DNA from: Mahella australiensis 50-1 BON
GTDB taxonomy: Bacteria; Bacillota; Clostridia; Mahellales; Mahellaceae
DNA length: 64,000 nt
Direction: 5' to 3'
Assembly (NCBI RefSeq): GCF_000213255.1
Contig: NC_015520.1
Coordinates: forward strand, 702,001 to 766,000
Shown: piece after piece, positions 42,079 through 52,195 of the stretch
Numbering within the stretch: position 1 is the stretch's first letter
How the letters are laid out: each line of letters begins with the position of its first letter
Program-made: the position numbers and the translations under genes
The notes under the pieces: generated by a model
What the model was told of the DNA's origin: nothing
The model's input: the letters and a program-made list of their open reading frames with translations, nothing else
The model's database searches: none

Positions 42079-43161
42079 ATGGATTTTAATGAATTAGGAA
42101 CGGATCTAGGTAATTTATATAAGCTTTCAGATGCAAAAACTCGTTCAATAAGCCCGGAAAATTTTACGGGAGAAAAAGGCAAAGGAGGTATGGCGTTTGA
42201 CGGTACTGGGATAAACGCCGCCAGAGATTTAGGCCGAGGCTGGAAAATATCTCCCTCTATTAAGATAGGACCAGGTGAAACGTTTTTGCTGGCCGATATA
42301 GGAGGGCCTGGAGCTATACAACATATATGGATGACGGTCACAGGTCAGTGGAGATTTAGCATATTAAGGATTTATTGGGATGATCAAGATATTCCGTCTG
42401 TTGAATGTCCTGTGGGAGATTTTTTTGCATGCGGATGGAATAAATATGCCCAAATTTCATCGCTGGCAGTATGCGTGAATCCTGGAAGCGCTTTTAACTG
42501 CTACTGGGTTATGCCGTTTCGCAAGCATTGTAAAATAACTATAACCAATATAGATGAAGAAGATACGATGGTCTATTACCAGATAGATTATGCGCTTGCC
42601 GATGTGCCCGATGATAGTGCTTACTTTCATGCTCAGTTCAGAAGAGTTAACCCCCTCCCTTATAAGCAAGTGTATACCATTTTAGATGGTGTTATCGGTA
42701 AGGGACAGTACGTAGGTACATATATGGCATGGGGAGTAAACAATACCGGATGGTGGGGAGAAGGCGAGATTAAGTTCTATATGGATGGAGATAAAGAATT
42801 TCCCACAATATGCGGTACAGGTACAGAGGATTACTTTTGCGGCTCCTACAATTTCGATGTGGGCAAGGAAAATGGGGGATACAGAGAGTTTATAACACCG
42901 TATTCGGGGCTGGCTCAGGTTATACGACCGGACGGCTTGTATTCATCGCAGACGCGATTTAGCCTATATCGGTGGCATATAACAGATCCCATACGTTTCA
43001 ATCAAGACTTACGCGTCACTATTCAAGCATTAGGCTGGAGGTCTGGCGGAAGATATCTACCGCTTCAGGACGACATGGCTTCGGTAGCTTACTGGTACCA
43101 GACTCTACCTACTGTTCCGTTCCCGTCGCTGCCCGATAAAGATTATTTAGAGATAATATAA
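42079..43161 (+). CDS. GH172 / DUF2961 family glycoside hydrolase
   Basis: The 360-residue protein carries the DUF2961 hallmarks: GKGGMAFDGTGINAARDLGR, ADIGGPGAIQHIW near residue 75, GEGEIKFYMDGDKEFPTICG and GTGTEDYFCGSYNF, the last bearing the conserved Glu-Asp. Characterised members include difructose dianhydride I synthase/hydrolase and alpha-D-arabinofuranosidases. No signal peptide is visible, so it probably acts in the cytoplasm on imported oligosaccharides. The ATG at 42079 follows GGGAG. It is not in an obvious sugar-uptake operon, though an esterase of carbohydrate type lies 11 kb upstream. Bases 41805-42078 hold no other gene. Confidence 0.88.
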   Translation: MDFNELGTDLGNLYKLSDAKTRSISPENFTGEKGKGGMAFDGTGINAARDLGRGWKISPSIKIGPGETFLLADIGGPGAIQHIWMTVTGQWRFSILRIYWDDQDIPSVECPVGDFFACGWNKYAQISSLAVCVNPGSAFNCYWVMPFRKHCKITITNIDEEDTMVYYQIDYALADVPDDSAYFHAQFRRVNPLPYKQVYTILDGVIGKGQYVGTYMAWGVNNTGWWGEGEIKFYMDGDKEFPTICGTGTEDYFCGSYNFDVGKENGGYREFITPYSGLAQVIRPDGLYSSQTRFSLYRWHITDPIRFNQDLRVTIQALGWRSGGRYLPLQDDMASVAYWYQTLPTVPFPSLPDKDYLEII

Positions 43162-43327
43162 TAATAGGCTTAATAGTTCTATTAACTATGTAATCCATTT
43201 CGTGACTATTCAGGTACCGTTGCGCATAGGCGAGGCTAATCAGTTATCAAGCCGGCAGAAACTACTGTAAAACTCGCTTTTTCATGCTATAATATAAGCA
43301 AAAGATATTTGACTGGGAGTGCAGAGT

Positions 43328-43873
43328 ATGGAGAGCGAATCGTATGCAAAGAACGAAATATCTTTAAATAATTGGTATGTGTTATTTGTAATGACCGGTC
43401 AGGAAGATAATGTACGCAAGAGGTTGGAGTACAGCTTTGGATCGGAAACGATAAAGCCTTTATTACCGCGGCGTATACTCATAGAGCGCAAAGGCGGTAA
43501 AGTACATGAGAGGGTGCGTACGTTATTCCCATGATATGTATTTATCCATACCTCTGTTATCGACGATATTTATTTTAATATAAAGCGGATTCCGGGAGTT
43601 ATAAAGCTGCTAAAAGATAATACATATCCCATATCTGTAGCACCTCATGAAATGCAACCGCTGTTGGCATTAACCAAAGCGTCTGAGATTATAGGCCTTT
43701 CTACCTGTTCCTTGACAGATGGACGCATAATTGTCTTAAATGGTCCACTTAAAGGATATGAAGGCATCATAGTAAGCGTTGATAAACGCAAAGGAAGGGC
43801 TAAAGTGAGGATGAATATAATGGGATATGAACGCCTGGTTGACCTAGGGCTCAATATAATAGGGCTGGTATAG
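43328..43873 (+). pseudogene. loaP: NusG/LoaP-like antiterminator interrupted by one in-frame TGA
   Basis: Read through, the frame gives a 181-residue NusG-family protein: an NGN domain starting NWYVLFVMTGQEDNVRKRLE, the motif RTLFP*YVFIHTS, then VIDDIYFNIKRIPGVIKLL, and a C-terminal KOW domain GRIIVLNGPLKGYEGIIVSV. The TGA at 43532-43534 occupies the Gly of the near-universal FPGYVF motif, one base change from GGA, and the frame is otherwise intact. LoaP proteins are specialised NusG paralogues that prevent termination in long biosynthetic operons. GGGAG lies 8 bases before ATG 43328. A sequencing error, a recent nonsense mutation or read-through are all possible. Confidence 0.82.
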
Positions 43874-44029
43874 TGCGATTAGGCGAGCTATATCGAGCTA
43901 GTATTAGCAATCAAGACCTAATCACATATTATGACCGTAGAAGGAGATTGGCAGCGCAAAAACGGATATGATATAATACACACTACAAGTACATTTGTAC
44001 TCCGAATGCGTACAAAGGGGTGCTGCAAA

Positions 44030-44473
44030 ATGGTGGAGAAAAACATATACTTTTTGGTAGATAGCGCTGTATTGCCCAAAGTTTTCACAGATGTGGTAGA
44101 AGCTAAAAAATTGCTGCAAAGCGGTAAAGCCAAAACCATAAATGAAGCCGTTAATAGTGTGGGTATAAGCCGCAGTGCGTTCTATAAATATAAAGATGCT
44201 GTTTTCCAATTTACTGAGGGTAGCCGAGGTAAGATAATAACTATAGCATTGACGTTGGATCATACGCCCGGCGTTTTGTCAAACGTACTCAATGTTATAG
44301 CGAAAATGGGGGCCAATGTGCTTACCATAAATCAAAATATACCTATACATGGTATAGCCAACGTAACTATGGCTGTGGATACTAAACAGCTTAAAGCCGA
44401 GAGCGATAGGCTTATTTCAGAGCTGGAAGGACTTCATGGTGTTGAGAAAATAGAGCTGTTAGCAGAAGAATAA
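44030..44473 (+). CDS. pheB: ACT domain protein PheB (UPF0735)
   Basis: The 147-residue protein begins MVEKNIYFLVDSAVLPKVFT, has a helix-turn-helix-like segment INEAVNSVGISRSAFYKYKD and a C-terminal ACT domain (ALTLDHTPGVLSNVLNVIAK), matching the UPF0735/PheB family that is frequently encoded beside hom in Firmicutes. It may sense an amino acid and regulate the threonine genes downstream; the activity is not established. The start at 44030 follows AAGGGGTG; a longer frame from 43931 is not supported. Confidence 0.88.
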   Translation: MVEKNIYFLVDSAVLPKVFTDVVEAKKLLQSGKAKTINEAVNSVGISRSAFYKYKDAVFQFTEGSRGKIITIALTLDHTPGVLSNVLNVIAKMGANVLTINQNIPIHGIANVTMAVDTKQLKAESDRLISELEGLHGVEKIELLAEE

Positions 44474-44503
44474 ATTACTTAGGGTCAAAGAGAGGTAATG
44501 TAT

Positions 44504-45757
44504 ATGGCATATGTGGCCGTAATGGGACATGGAACAGTTGGGTCAGGCGTAGTAGAAGTGCTACGCAAAAATAAAGATAGTATAGAAAAGAAGGCTGGCG
44601 AGAGCATAATATTGAAGAAAATATTGGATAGAAGGTCGTTTCCAGATCTACCGTATAGCGATCTTTTTACCACTGATGCCGAAGAGATATTAAACGATGA
44701 TGAGATACAGGTTATTGTAGAAGTAATGGGCGGTGTTGAGCCGGCATACACCTATGTTAAACGCGCGCTCAGCAGCGGCAAGCATGTGGTAACATCCAAC
44801 AAGGAACTTGTGGCTGAACATGGCGCAGAGTTGCTTCGGTTGGCTAGGGACCGCGATGTGAATTTCTTTTTTGAGGCTAGTGTAGGCGGCGGCATACCGA
44901 TAATACGTCCTCTTAATCAGTGCCTGGCAGCTAATGAAATATCCGAGATCATCGGCATATTAAACGGTACTACCAATTATATATTGACGCAGATGCGCTT
45001 GCATGGTAAAACGTTTGAGCAGGCTTTAAAGGATGCTCAAGAAAAAGGATATGCCGAAAGCGATCCATCAAATGATATCGATGGTTATGATGCTGCTCGT
45101 AAAATAGCCATACTTGCTTCTATAGCGTTTAATAGAGCGGTTAGTTACAGAGATGTGTATACGGAAGGCATATCTACTATAACGCGGTTGGACATGATCT
45201 ATGCCGATGAAATGGACTATGCTATAAAGTTGATAGCAATGTGCAAGGATATGGGAGATAAGCTCATGGCCAGGGTATCGCCACTTATGATCCCCAAGAG
45301 CAGTCCTCTGGCCACCGTAGATGATGCTTTTAACGCTATATTGGTGCGCGGAGATGTTATAGGGGATGTAATGTTCTACGGCATGGGTGCAGGTAAATTG
45401 CCAACGGCCAGTGCGGTAGTGGCTGATGTGATAGATGCGGTTAAGCACTTGAAAACGCGCAAAAAAGAGGTATGGGCGGACAGCGAAGGTTACCCTGTTA
45501 TGGATATAAATGACGTTAAAAGCCGGTATTTCATAAGGGCGGCATATAAAGATAGGTCGGATGCTGTAAACGCTGTGAGAGAATTATTCGGAGATGTAAA
45601 CTTGGTATTTTGCAATGACCCCATAGTAAAGGATGAATTTGGCTTTATATCCGATGAAGAACCTGAATCCATGCTTAACGACAAGATGGCTATATTAAGC
45701 GACAATGATGCTGTCAGCGCTGTTATAAACCGTATACGAGTAGAAGACAATTTATAG
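44504..45757 (+). CDS. hom: Homoserine dehydrogenase
   Basis: Hom reduces aspartate semialdehyde to homoserine. The 417-residue protein has the NAD(P)-binding [13 protein letters not shown] near residue 8, the conserved catalytic-domain stretch [27 protein letters not shown] and [14 protein letters not shown], and a C-terminal ACT-like domain from about residue 335 that allows threonine feedback. The start at 44504 is 7 bases after AGAGGT; ATG at 44498 is too close to it. It is followed by thrC, thrB and lysC. Confidence 0.95.
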   Translation: MAYVAVMGHGTVGSGVVEVLRKNKDSIEKKAGESIILKKILDRRSFPDLPYSDLFTTDAEEILNDDEIQVIVEVMGGVEPAYTYVKRALSSGKHVVTSNKELVAEHGAELLRLARDRDVNFFFEASVGGGIPIIRPLNQCLAANEISEIIGILNGTTNYILTQMRLHGKTFEQALKDAQEKGYAESDPSNDIDGYDAARKIAILASIAFNRAVSYRDVYTEGISTITRLDMIYADEMDYAIKLIAMCKDMGDKLMARVSPLMIPKSSPLATVDDAFNAILVRGDVIGDVMFYGMGAGKLPTASAVVADVIDAVKHLKTRKKEVWADSEGYPVMDINDVKSRYFIRAAYKDRSDAVNAVRELFGDVNLVFCNDPIVKDEFGFISDEEPESMLNDKMAILSDNDAVSAVINRIRVEDNL

Positions 45758-45767
45758 GAGGCCGATT

Positions 45768-46817
45768 ATGTGGAAAGGACTTATAGATAGATACAGAGAT
45801 TATTTGCCGGTAAACGATGCTACGCCGGTTATAACACTGAATGAAGGCGATACGCCGCTTATAAAGGCGCATAATATAGAGAAAGAATTGGGTGGCATAG
45901 AGCTTTATCTGAAATATGAGGGATTAAATCCTACCGGTTCATTTAAAGATAGGGGAATGACTATGGCTATATCCAAAGCTGCAGAAGAAGGGTCTAATAC
46001 CGTTATGTGCGCCTCTACCGGCAATACGTCGGCATCTGCAGCTGCTTATGCGGCCAGGGCTGGTATGCGCTGCATAGTGCTTATACCCAATAATAAAATA
46101 GCATTGGGCAAATTAGCTCAAGCAATGGCATATGGTGCGGAAATAGTGGCTATAGACGGTAATTTCGACCAAGCATTGCAGCTGGTAAGAGAAATAACTT
46201 CATCACATCCCATAACGCTTGTAAATTCCATAAACCCGTTCCGCATAGAAGGCCAAAAGACGGGGGCATTCGAGGTATGTGACCAACTCGAGGGGGCACC
46301 GGCCTATTTGGCAATACCGGTTGGCAATGCCGGCAATATAACAGCTTATTGGAAGGGATTTAAACAATATTATGAAGGCGGAGTTATAAGTGTGCTTCCT
46401 AAAATGTTGGGTTTTCAAGCGGCCGGTGCAGCGCCTATAGTGGAGAATAGGGTAATAGAGCATCCAGAGACCATTGCAACGGCTATACGTATAGGTAATC
46501 CGGCTAGTTGGAAGGGAGCAAGCAATGCTATAACGGAATCCGAGGGCCATATAGATAAAGTAACCGACGATGAGATACTTGAAGCTTATAAGCTACTGGC
46601 GAGTGCCGAAGGCGTATTTGCAGAGCCTGCATCATGCGCTTCTGTGGCAGGTGTTATAAAATTATCACGCCGTGGATTTTTCAAGAGAGGTCAGCGCGTT
46701 GTCTGTATTTTGACGGGCAACGGTTTAAAAGATCCAGATACTGCTATAAGCTTAGGCGGTCAGCCTAAAGTATGGCCAGCTGATTTAAAGGTATTGGAAC
46801 GAGAACTGCTCGCTTAA
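45768..46817 (+). CDS. thrC: Threonine synthase
   Basis: ThrC converts phosphohomoserine to threonine with PLP. The 349-residue protein is the short form, with the PLP lysine in [14 protein letters not shown], phosphate-binding [15 protein letters not shown] and the C-terminal [16 protein letters not shown] lies 6 bases before the ATG, 10 bases after hom. Confidence 0.95.
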   Translation: MWKGLIDRYRDYLPVNDATPVITLNEGDTPLIKAHNIEKELGGIELYLKYEGLNPTGSFKDRGMTMAISKAAEEGSNTVMCASTGNTSASAAAYAARAGMRCIVLIPNNKIALGKLAQAMAYGAEIVAIDGNFDQALQLVREITSSHPITLVNSINPFRIEGQKTGAFEVCDQLEGAPAYLAIPVGNAGNITAYWKGFKQYYEGGVISVLPKMLGFQAAGAAPIVENRVIEHPETIATAIRIGNPASWKGASNAITESEGHIDKVTDDEILEAYKLLASAEGVFAEPASCASVAGVIKLSRRGFFKRGQRVVCILTGNGLKDPDTAISLGGQPKVWPADLKVLERELLA

Positions 46818-46841
46818 ATGATTTCTGAAAGGACTGGCTTA

Positions 46842-47765
46842 ATGATTAGAGTAAAAGTGCCGGCTACAAGTGCGAATATGGGAGCCGGATTCGATTGTTT
46901 GGGTATAGCTTTGGATTTATATAATATAATAGAAGCAGAGGAAATAGAAAGTGGCCTTAAAATAACTATACCAGAATCGGATAGGGGATATATAGAAACC
47001 GATGAACGAAATTTAGTCTTCATATCGATGAAGCGCTTGTTCGATGAGGTGGGATATCGACCTAAAGGCCTGCATATCAATCTTATAAACAATATACCCA
47101 TCACGCGCGGTTTGGGTAGTAGCGCAGCATGTATAGCCGGAGGTTTGGTTGCTGCAAATGAATTAATAGGATGCCCGCTGAATAAAAATGATATAATATA
47201 TTTGGCGGCTAAAATGGACGGTCATCCGGACAATGTACTGCCTGCGCTTATAGGAGGCATGACAGTGGCATGTATAGTAGAGGGAGAAGTCAAGTATGTG
47301 CGCATAGACCTGCCAGATTGTATAAAGCTGCTGGTTATGGTACCCGACTTTCAGTTGCCCACCTCGAAGGCACGCGCCATATTGCCTCAGAATGTGCCGT
47401 TGCAGGATGCGGTATTTAATATAAGCCGAGCAGCTTTGCTGACGGCATCGCTTATAACGGGCCGGTTGGATAATTTGCCGGCAGCTGTAGATGACAGGTT
47501 GCATCAACCTTACCGAAAGGGCCTCATACCTCACTGGAATGAGATAATGTCCAAAATGGCAGAACTAGGAACAAAAGGTACTTTCTTGAGCGGCGCCGGG
47601 CCCACTTTGATAGCAATAATGGATAAGGACTATGATAAGATACGAACAGAAATGGATAAATTTTTAGCTGCTTTTGAACAGCATTGGGATGTATATGTAA
47701 TGGATGTTTGCCGTTATGGCGTAGAATTGCTTGCACAAGGGAAAGGAGAGATAGTTTGTCGTTAA
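46842..47765 (+). CDS. thrB: Homoserine kinase
   Basis: ThrB phosphorylates homoserine. The 307-residue GHMP kinase has KVPATSANMGAGFDCLG at the N-terminus, the ATP loop PITRGLGSSAACIAGG and the C-terminal FLSGAGPTLIAI. The start at 46842 follows AAAGGAC and gives the family N-terminus; an ATG at 46818 directly after thrC would add eight atypical residues. It overlaps lysC by 10 bases. Confidence 0.95.
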   Translation: MIRVKVPATSANMGAGFDCLGIALDLYNIIEAEEIESGLKITIPESDRGYIETDERNLVFISMKRLFDEVGYRPKGLHINLINNIPITRGLGSSAACIAGGLVAANELIGCPLNKNDIIYLAAKMDGHPDNVLPALIGGMTVACIVEGEVKYVRIDLPDCIKLLVMVPDFQLPTSKARAILPQNVPLQDAVFNISRAALLTASLITGRLDNLPAAVDDRLHQPYRKGLIPHWNEIMSKMAELGTKGTFLSGAGPTLIAIMDKDYDKIRTEMDKFLAAFEQHWDVYVMDVCRYGVELLAQGKGEIVCR

Positions 47766-48973
47766 TAGTTCAAAAATATGGTGGTTCATCAGTGGCCAAT
47801 GCCGAGCGTTTAATGAATGTGGCCGGAAGGATAAAAGCTGCTAAGGAGGCCGGAAACGATATAGTGGTAGTGGTCTCAGCACAAGGCGATACTACAGATC
47901 ACTTAATGGATATGGCCATGGAAATAAATTCTAATCCATCCAAGCGCGAATTAGACATGTTGCTTTCTACCGGTGAACAGATATCTATAGCGTTGCTAGC
48001 GATGGCTATAGAAGCCTTAGGATTACCAGTTATCTCGCTGACAGGCCAGCAGGTGGGCATAAAAACCAGTAATTTGCACACCAATGCCCGAATAGAGGCC
48101 ATAGATGGCAGCCGTATACGCAAGGAGCTAGACGGTGGCAAGATAGTGATAGTAGCCGGTTTTCAGGGCATGGATGATAATGACGATATAACCACCCTTG
48201 GTAGGGGTGGTTCAGATACTACTGCAGTAGCATTAGCTGCAGCTCTAAACGCTGATATGTGTGAAATATACACCGATGTGGATGGGGTATATACTGCTGA
48301 CCCTCGTTTAGTACCAGAGGCCCGTAAGCTGGCTGATATATCATATGATGAGATGTTGGAAATGGCTAGCCTTGGAGCAAAGGTATTGCACAACCGCTCG
48401 GTAGAGCTGGCCAAGAATTTTAACGTTCCTTTAGTTGTAAAATGCAGCTTTAATAGTAATGATGGCACATATGTAAGGGAGGAATCAATTGTGGAAAAGA
48501 TGGTAATCAAGGGCGTAGCCCATGATGTTGATATAGCCCGTATAGCGGTTATAGGGGTAGCTGATAAACCTGGTATGGCGCATAAGCTTTTTAAAGCACT
48601 GGCTGACCAAGGGATAAACGTGGATATAATATTGCAGAGCATAGGGCGTGGTGGTACAAAAGATATATCGTTCACGGTGAGTAAGTCAAATTTGAAGCAA
48701 GCTGTAGATATTATAAAGGGCCTATTGGATGAGCTCGGTGCTACTGATGTTAAGTATGCAGAGGATATAGCCAAGATATCCGTGGTAGGTGCTGGTATGG
48801 CCAATAATCCCGGGATAGCGTCCCTTATGTTCGAAGCATTGGCTGAAGAAGGTATAAATATAGAAATGATAAGCACGTCGGAAATAAAGATATCCTGTTT
48901 GATACCCAAAGAAGATATAGAAAGAGCGGTGAAAGCAGTTCACAAAAAATTTCGGTTGGATTCTGTTGCTTGA
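47756..48973 (+). CDS. lysC: Aspartate kinase
   Basis: The 405-residue aspartokinase opens the aspartate family pathway. It starts with TTG at 47756 (MSLIVQKYGGSSVAN), with AAAGGAGAG upstream inside thrB. Visible features are the KYGGSS ATP-binding motif, LLSTGEQISIALLAMA, TLGRGGSDTTAVALA, YTDVDGVYTADPR, and two C-terminal ACT domains (VADKPGMAHKLFKALADQGI and AGMANNPGIASLMFEALAEE) for lysine or threonine inhibition. It closes the pheB-hom-thrC-thrB-lysC cluster. Confidence 0.96.
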   Translation: MSLIVQKYGGSSVANAERLMNVAGRIKAAKEAGNDIVVVVSAQGDTTDHLMDMAMEINSNPSKRELDMLLSTGEQISIALLAMAIEALGLPVISLTGQQVGIKTSNLHTNARIEAIDGSRIRKELDGGKIVIVAGFQGMDDNDDITTLGRGGSDTTAVALAAALNADMCEIYTDVDGVYTADPRLVPEARKLADISYDEMLEMASLGAKVLHNRSVELAKNFNVPLVVKCSFNSNDGTYVREESIVEKMVIKGVAHDVDIARIAVIGVADKPGMAHKLFKALADQGINVDIILQSIGRGGTKDISFTVSKSNLKQAVDIIKGLLDELGATDVKYAEDIAKISVVGAGMANNPGIASLMFEALAEEGINIEMISTSEIKISCLIPKEDIERAVKAVHKKFRLDSVA

Positions 48974-49030
48974 CCTTGCCTTGACCGATCGTGTAATTGG
49001 GCTTATAATATAGTAGTCGGTGTAAGTAGT

Positions 49031-49106
49031 GTGCCTGTAGCTCAGTGGATAGAGCGTCTGGCTCCGGACCAGAAGGCCGTAGGTTCGACTCCTATCAGGC
49101 ACACCA
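49031..49106 (+). tRNA. tRNA-Arg (CCG)
   Basis: A 76-base cloverleaf with acceptor GTGCCTG/CAGGCAC, anticodon stem TCTGG/CCAGA with loop CTCCGGA (anticodon CCG), T-arm GTAGGTTCGACTCCTAT and encoded CCA. Confidence 0.96.
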
Positions 49107-49123
49107 AAAATAAAGCTTAAAAT

Positions 49124-49156
49124 AGCGGTTTGTAGCTGATCTACAAGCCGTTTTTT
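49124..49156 (+). terminator. Terminator after tRNA-Arg
   Basis: AGCGGTTTGTAG pairs with CTACAAGCCG around a CTGAT loop, followed by TTTTTT. Confidence 0.85.
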
Positions 49157-49225
49157 ACTGTTTATGCTTTGACTAAAATAATGAGATCAGAAAACAAATT
49201 ACATAGAAAATAATTGGAGGGCTTT

Positions 49226-50617
49226 ATGGCAAAGTTTAGAGAGATTCTTGCCCCGAAGGATATGACTCAAGGGAGACCTTGGAAGAGAATTGTGGAGTTC
49301 GCCATACCGATGTTGATAGGCAATATAGCTCAGCAACTTTATAACACGGTTGATTCTATCGTTGTTGGAAAATATATTGGCGATAATGCGCTTGCGGCAG
49401 TAGGAAGCGCTTTCCCAGTATTAAATCTTTTGCTTGTATTTTTTGTAGGCATCGCGACGGGTTCGGGGATAATGGTTGCACAATATTTTGGAGCAAAATA
49501 TCGGGAAGGGCTCTCTCGTTCAATTGGTGTATCCATTACACTCACTGCTATAATGTCGTTGATAATTATGATTATAGGGCCGCTGATTACTCGGCCTATG
49601 CTCATGCTTCTCAATACGCCGGAGACAATATTAAACTGGAGCAGCGAGTATCTTATAATCTTCTTTGTCGGTATAGCGGGTTTCTCTTACTTTAATATAT
49701 TATCTGGCATTTTACGCGGATTAGGGGACTCTGTTTCGGCACTCGTATTTCTTTTGGTTTCTACTGCTATTAATGTATTGTTAGACATATGGTTTGTTGC
49801 GGGCCTTAATATGGGCGTCGGAGGGGTGGCATTGGCAACTATAATAGCTCAGAGCATATCGGCCATCTTATGTTTTAGGAAGCTAATGCAAATGAATGAG
49901 TTCTTTGATCTAAATTTTGAAATGTTAAAGCCTCTAAAGCAATATACCGTTAAGCTTATAAACCTTGGTTTACCGTCTGGATTGACCCAGGCTATATTTT
50001 CTTTGGCAATGATTGTTGTGCAGTCGTTGACCAATAGTTTCGGAGAAATGGTGATTGCATGCAATGTTATTGTCATGCGTGTGGATGGATTTGCTATGAT
50101 GCCTAATTTTACCTTTGGCAATGCGATGACTACATTTGTCGGTCAGAACATAGGGGCCAACAGAATGGACAGGGTGGAAGAAGGTGTTCGAGACGGCACA
50201 AAAATAGCGGTAGGAGTTTCTGCTGCTATAACTGTTATTATTCTAATATTCGGTAAACACCTCATGTATCTATTTACTGATACGGTTGAACTGGTGGATC
50301 TTAGCATGCATATGATGCGCATTCTCGCGATAGGTTACGTTGCGGTGGCGGTGACTCAGAGCTTATCGGGTGTGATGCGCGGTGCCGGTGATACTATGAC
50401 GCCGATGTGGCTCTCGCTTATTACTACGATTGTTCTGCGATTGCCGCTTGCTTATGGGATTGCTTATTTCACAAGGAATGAAGCTTATCCTGTGGGAAGA
50501 CCTGAATCACTTTTTATATCGCTTGTCATTGCATGGGTGGCAGGTGCAGTTATTACAACGATCTTTTATAGGAAAGGCAAGTGGAAAGACAAAAGGATTA
50601 TAGAAAATATAGCGTAA
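49226..50617 (+). CDS. MATE family efflux transporter
   Basis: The 463-residue protein has about 12 transmembrane segments in two homologous halves, with the typical start PWKRIVEFAIPMLIGNIAQQ, LYNTVDSIVVGKYIGDNALA and AVGSAFPVLNLLL. It belongs to the MATE (NorM/DinF-like) multidrug and toxic compound extrusion family, cation-coupled exporters. The ATG at 49226 follows GGAGGG. It stands alone after tRNA-Arg. Substrate unknown. Confidence 0.92.
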   Translation: MAKFREILAPKDMTQGRPWKRIVEFAIPMLIGNIAQQLYNTVDSIVVGKYIGDNALAAVGSAFPVLNLLLVFFVGIATGSGIMVAQYFGAKYREGLSRSIGVSITLTAIMSLIIMIIGPLITRPMLMLLNTPETILNWSSEYLIIFFVGIAGFSYFNILSGILRGLGDSVSALVFLLVSTAINVLLDIWFVAGLNMGVGGVALATIIAQSISAILCFRKLMQMNEFFDLNFEMLKPLKQYTVKLINLGLPSGLTQAIFSLAMIVVQSLTNSFGEMVIACNVIVMRVDGFAMMPNFTFGNAMTTFVGQNIGANRMDRVEEGVRDGTKIAVGVSAAITVIILIFGKHLMYLFTDTVELVDLSMHMMRILAIGYVAVAVTQSLSGVMRGAGDTMTPMWLSLITTIVLRLPLAYGIAYFTRNEAYPVGRPESLFISLVIAWVAGAVITTIFYRKGKWKDKRIIENIA

Positions 50618-50686
50618 AGTTTAATAGATAAATAAAAGATGTTATAATATATATAGAATTTGCTGTTGCAGAAAGAAGGGACGATT

Positions 50687-51463
50687 GTGAGACGTTGGTT
50701 GGGTTTGGCGATAGTTACCGTACTTGTGTTTCAGTTTATAGCTGTAGGATGCCAGAATAGCGGATTGAACGGTGCAGGGGATATTGAAAACGTCAAAAAT
50801 GAAGAATCTGCAGAAGAAGGGTCTGGGTTATCGCAACAGCCTGTTGAAAACGAAGGGAATGAGGATGACAAAGGTGAGGTATCAGACGAGGCGTCCAACG
50901 CACAAGCTGATCCGGGATTAAATATACCGATCATAACAGGGCTTTTGCCCAGTCAAACAGGATATAAGTGGCAGTATTTTGGTTTTGTCGAATATGCCCA
51001 CACGATGACGTTGGATTCTATACAGCACGACCAGAACCGTATTATATACAATATAACCGGTGAAGTGGCAGACATGTCGGACGGCGAATCTGATAAGGAT
51101 TTTTCATTGACTATAACGTATATTGTAGAACCAACTCGTTTGATTCAACAGAAGCAAGAGCAAGTTATGATGGACTCGAACTTTGACGAGATAGAGCTTA
51201 TAAGGACGCCATTGGCAGCAGGTACGTCGTGGACGCAACAGGTGACAGATAAGCTGGGTAATCAGGCCACTCTGGAGTGCCAGATAGAAGACGTAACAGT
51301 AGATACGGATGGTAAGAAGGTCTATACGATTTTATACGATGGTCAAAACAGCGATTATTATGAAAAACGCAAGATCAAAGAGGGTATAGGCGTCATATTT
51401 TTTGAAAAACTTTATATAGATGCGGAACAGAGTTTCCCCATAAGCTACTCCATAGCCGATTAG
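50687..51463 (+). CDS. Putative lipoprotein
   Basis: The 258-residue protein has a lipoprotein signal (RRWLGLAIVTVLVFQFIAVGC, lipobox AVGC) followed by a Glu/Asn-rich linker of about 50 residues and a soluble domain beginning near LLPSQTGYKWQYFGFVEYAH. I do not recognise the domain. It starts with GTG at 50687 with AGAAGGG upstream. Orthologues of such proteins are often found before nadD in related bacteria, but no function can be assigned. Confidence 0.75.
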   Translation: MRRWLGLAIVTVLVFQFIAVGCQNSGLNGAGDIENVKNEESAEEGSGLSQQPVENEGNEDDKGEVSDEASNAQADPGLNIPIITGLLPSQTGYKWQYFGFVEYAHTMTLDSIQHDQNRIIYNITGEVADMSDGESDKDFSLTITYIVEPTRLIQQKQEQVMMDSNFDEIELIRTPLAAGTSWTQQVTDKLGNQATLECQIEDVTVDTDGKKVYTILYDGQNSDYYEKRKIKEGIGVIFFEKLYIDAEQSFPISYSIAD

Positions 51464-51525
51464 AATATTATGGTTTGGAGCGGGTATTGTAAAAGGCCAT
51501 CACATATAGTATAATCTCTAATATG

Positions 51526-51549
51526 AGCGGCAGCTTCTGCCGCTTTATT
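51526..51549 (+). terminator. Hairpin upstream of nadD
   Basis: AGCGGCAG and CTGCCGCT form a perfect 8-base stem with a 3-base loop followed by TTATTT. A TATAAT-like -10 lies just upstream (about 51508), so this may be either the terminator of the lipoprotein gene or a leader hairpin of nadD. Confidence 0.5.
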
Positions 51550-51577
51550 TATAGCGATCAGAGGAGTTTATAAACAG

Positions 51578-52195
51578 ATGCATAGAATAGGGCTGATGGG
51601 TGGCACTTTCGACCCCATACATTATGGCCATTTGGTTACGGCTGAAGAAATTCGGGATAAATTCAATTTAGAAAAAGTGATATTTGTGCCGTCTGGTCAT
51701 CCGCCTCACAAGATAGAACGGCATGTATCCGACCAGGAACACAGATATTTGATGACGTTTCTGGCTACAGCTCCTAATCCCTTTTTTGAGGTATCACGCA
51801 TGGAAATAGATCGGCAGGGGCCGACTTATACCATAGATACCATAAAGCAGTTTAAGGCCGAATATGGCGATGAATATGAGTTTTATTTTATTACAGGCGC
51901 TGATGCTATATTTGAGATATTGACGTGGAAAGATGCCGAACAATTGCTTGGGCTTTGCGAGTTTATAGCTGCGACGCGGCCAGGTTTCAGTAATAATGAT
52001 ATAAGGGATCAATTGGAACATATAACATCGCGATACGGTAAAGAGGTTTATTCGGTGGAGGTTCCGTCGCTGGCTATATCTTCTACCGATATAAGACAAC
52101 GGACGCGCGAAGGGCGTCCGATAAAATATTTATTGCCGGAATCGGTGGAATATTATATAAAAAAATGCAATCTTTATGTTAATCGAGATGTATGA
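51578..52195 (+). CDS. nadD: Nicotinate-nucleotide adenylyltransferase
   Basis: NadD joins nicotinate mononucleotide with ATP to give deamido-NAD. The 205-residue protein has the nucleotidyltransferase signature [30 protein letters not shown] and the C-terminal [20 protein letters not shown] with the ISSTxIR motif. It overlaps yqeK by 4 bases. Confidence 0.95.
   Translation: MHRIGLMGGTFDPIHYGHLVTAEEIRDKFNLEKVIFVPSGHPPHKIERHVSDQEHRYLMTFLATAPNPFFEVSRMEIDRQGPTYTIDTIKQFKAEYGDEYEFYFITGADAIFEILTWKDAEQLLGLCEFIAATRPGFSNNDIRDQLEHITSRYGKEVYSVEVPSLAISSTDIRQRTREGRPIKYLLPESVEYYIKKCNLYVNRDV

Noticed and set aside
43532-43534. TGA in the LoaP-like gene as selenocysteine
   Set aside because: The position is a conserved Gly, not Cys, and I see no hairpin of the bacterial SECIS type just downstream; a nonsense change is simpler.
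48722-49102. Minus-strand frame over tRNA-Arg and the end of lysC
   Set aside because: Another antisense tRNA artefact, and it also overlaps lysC coding sequence.
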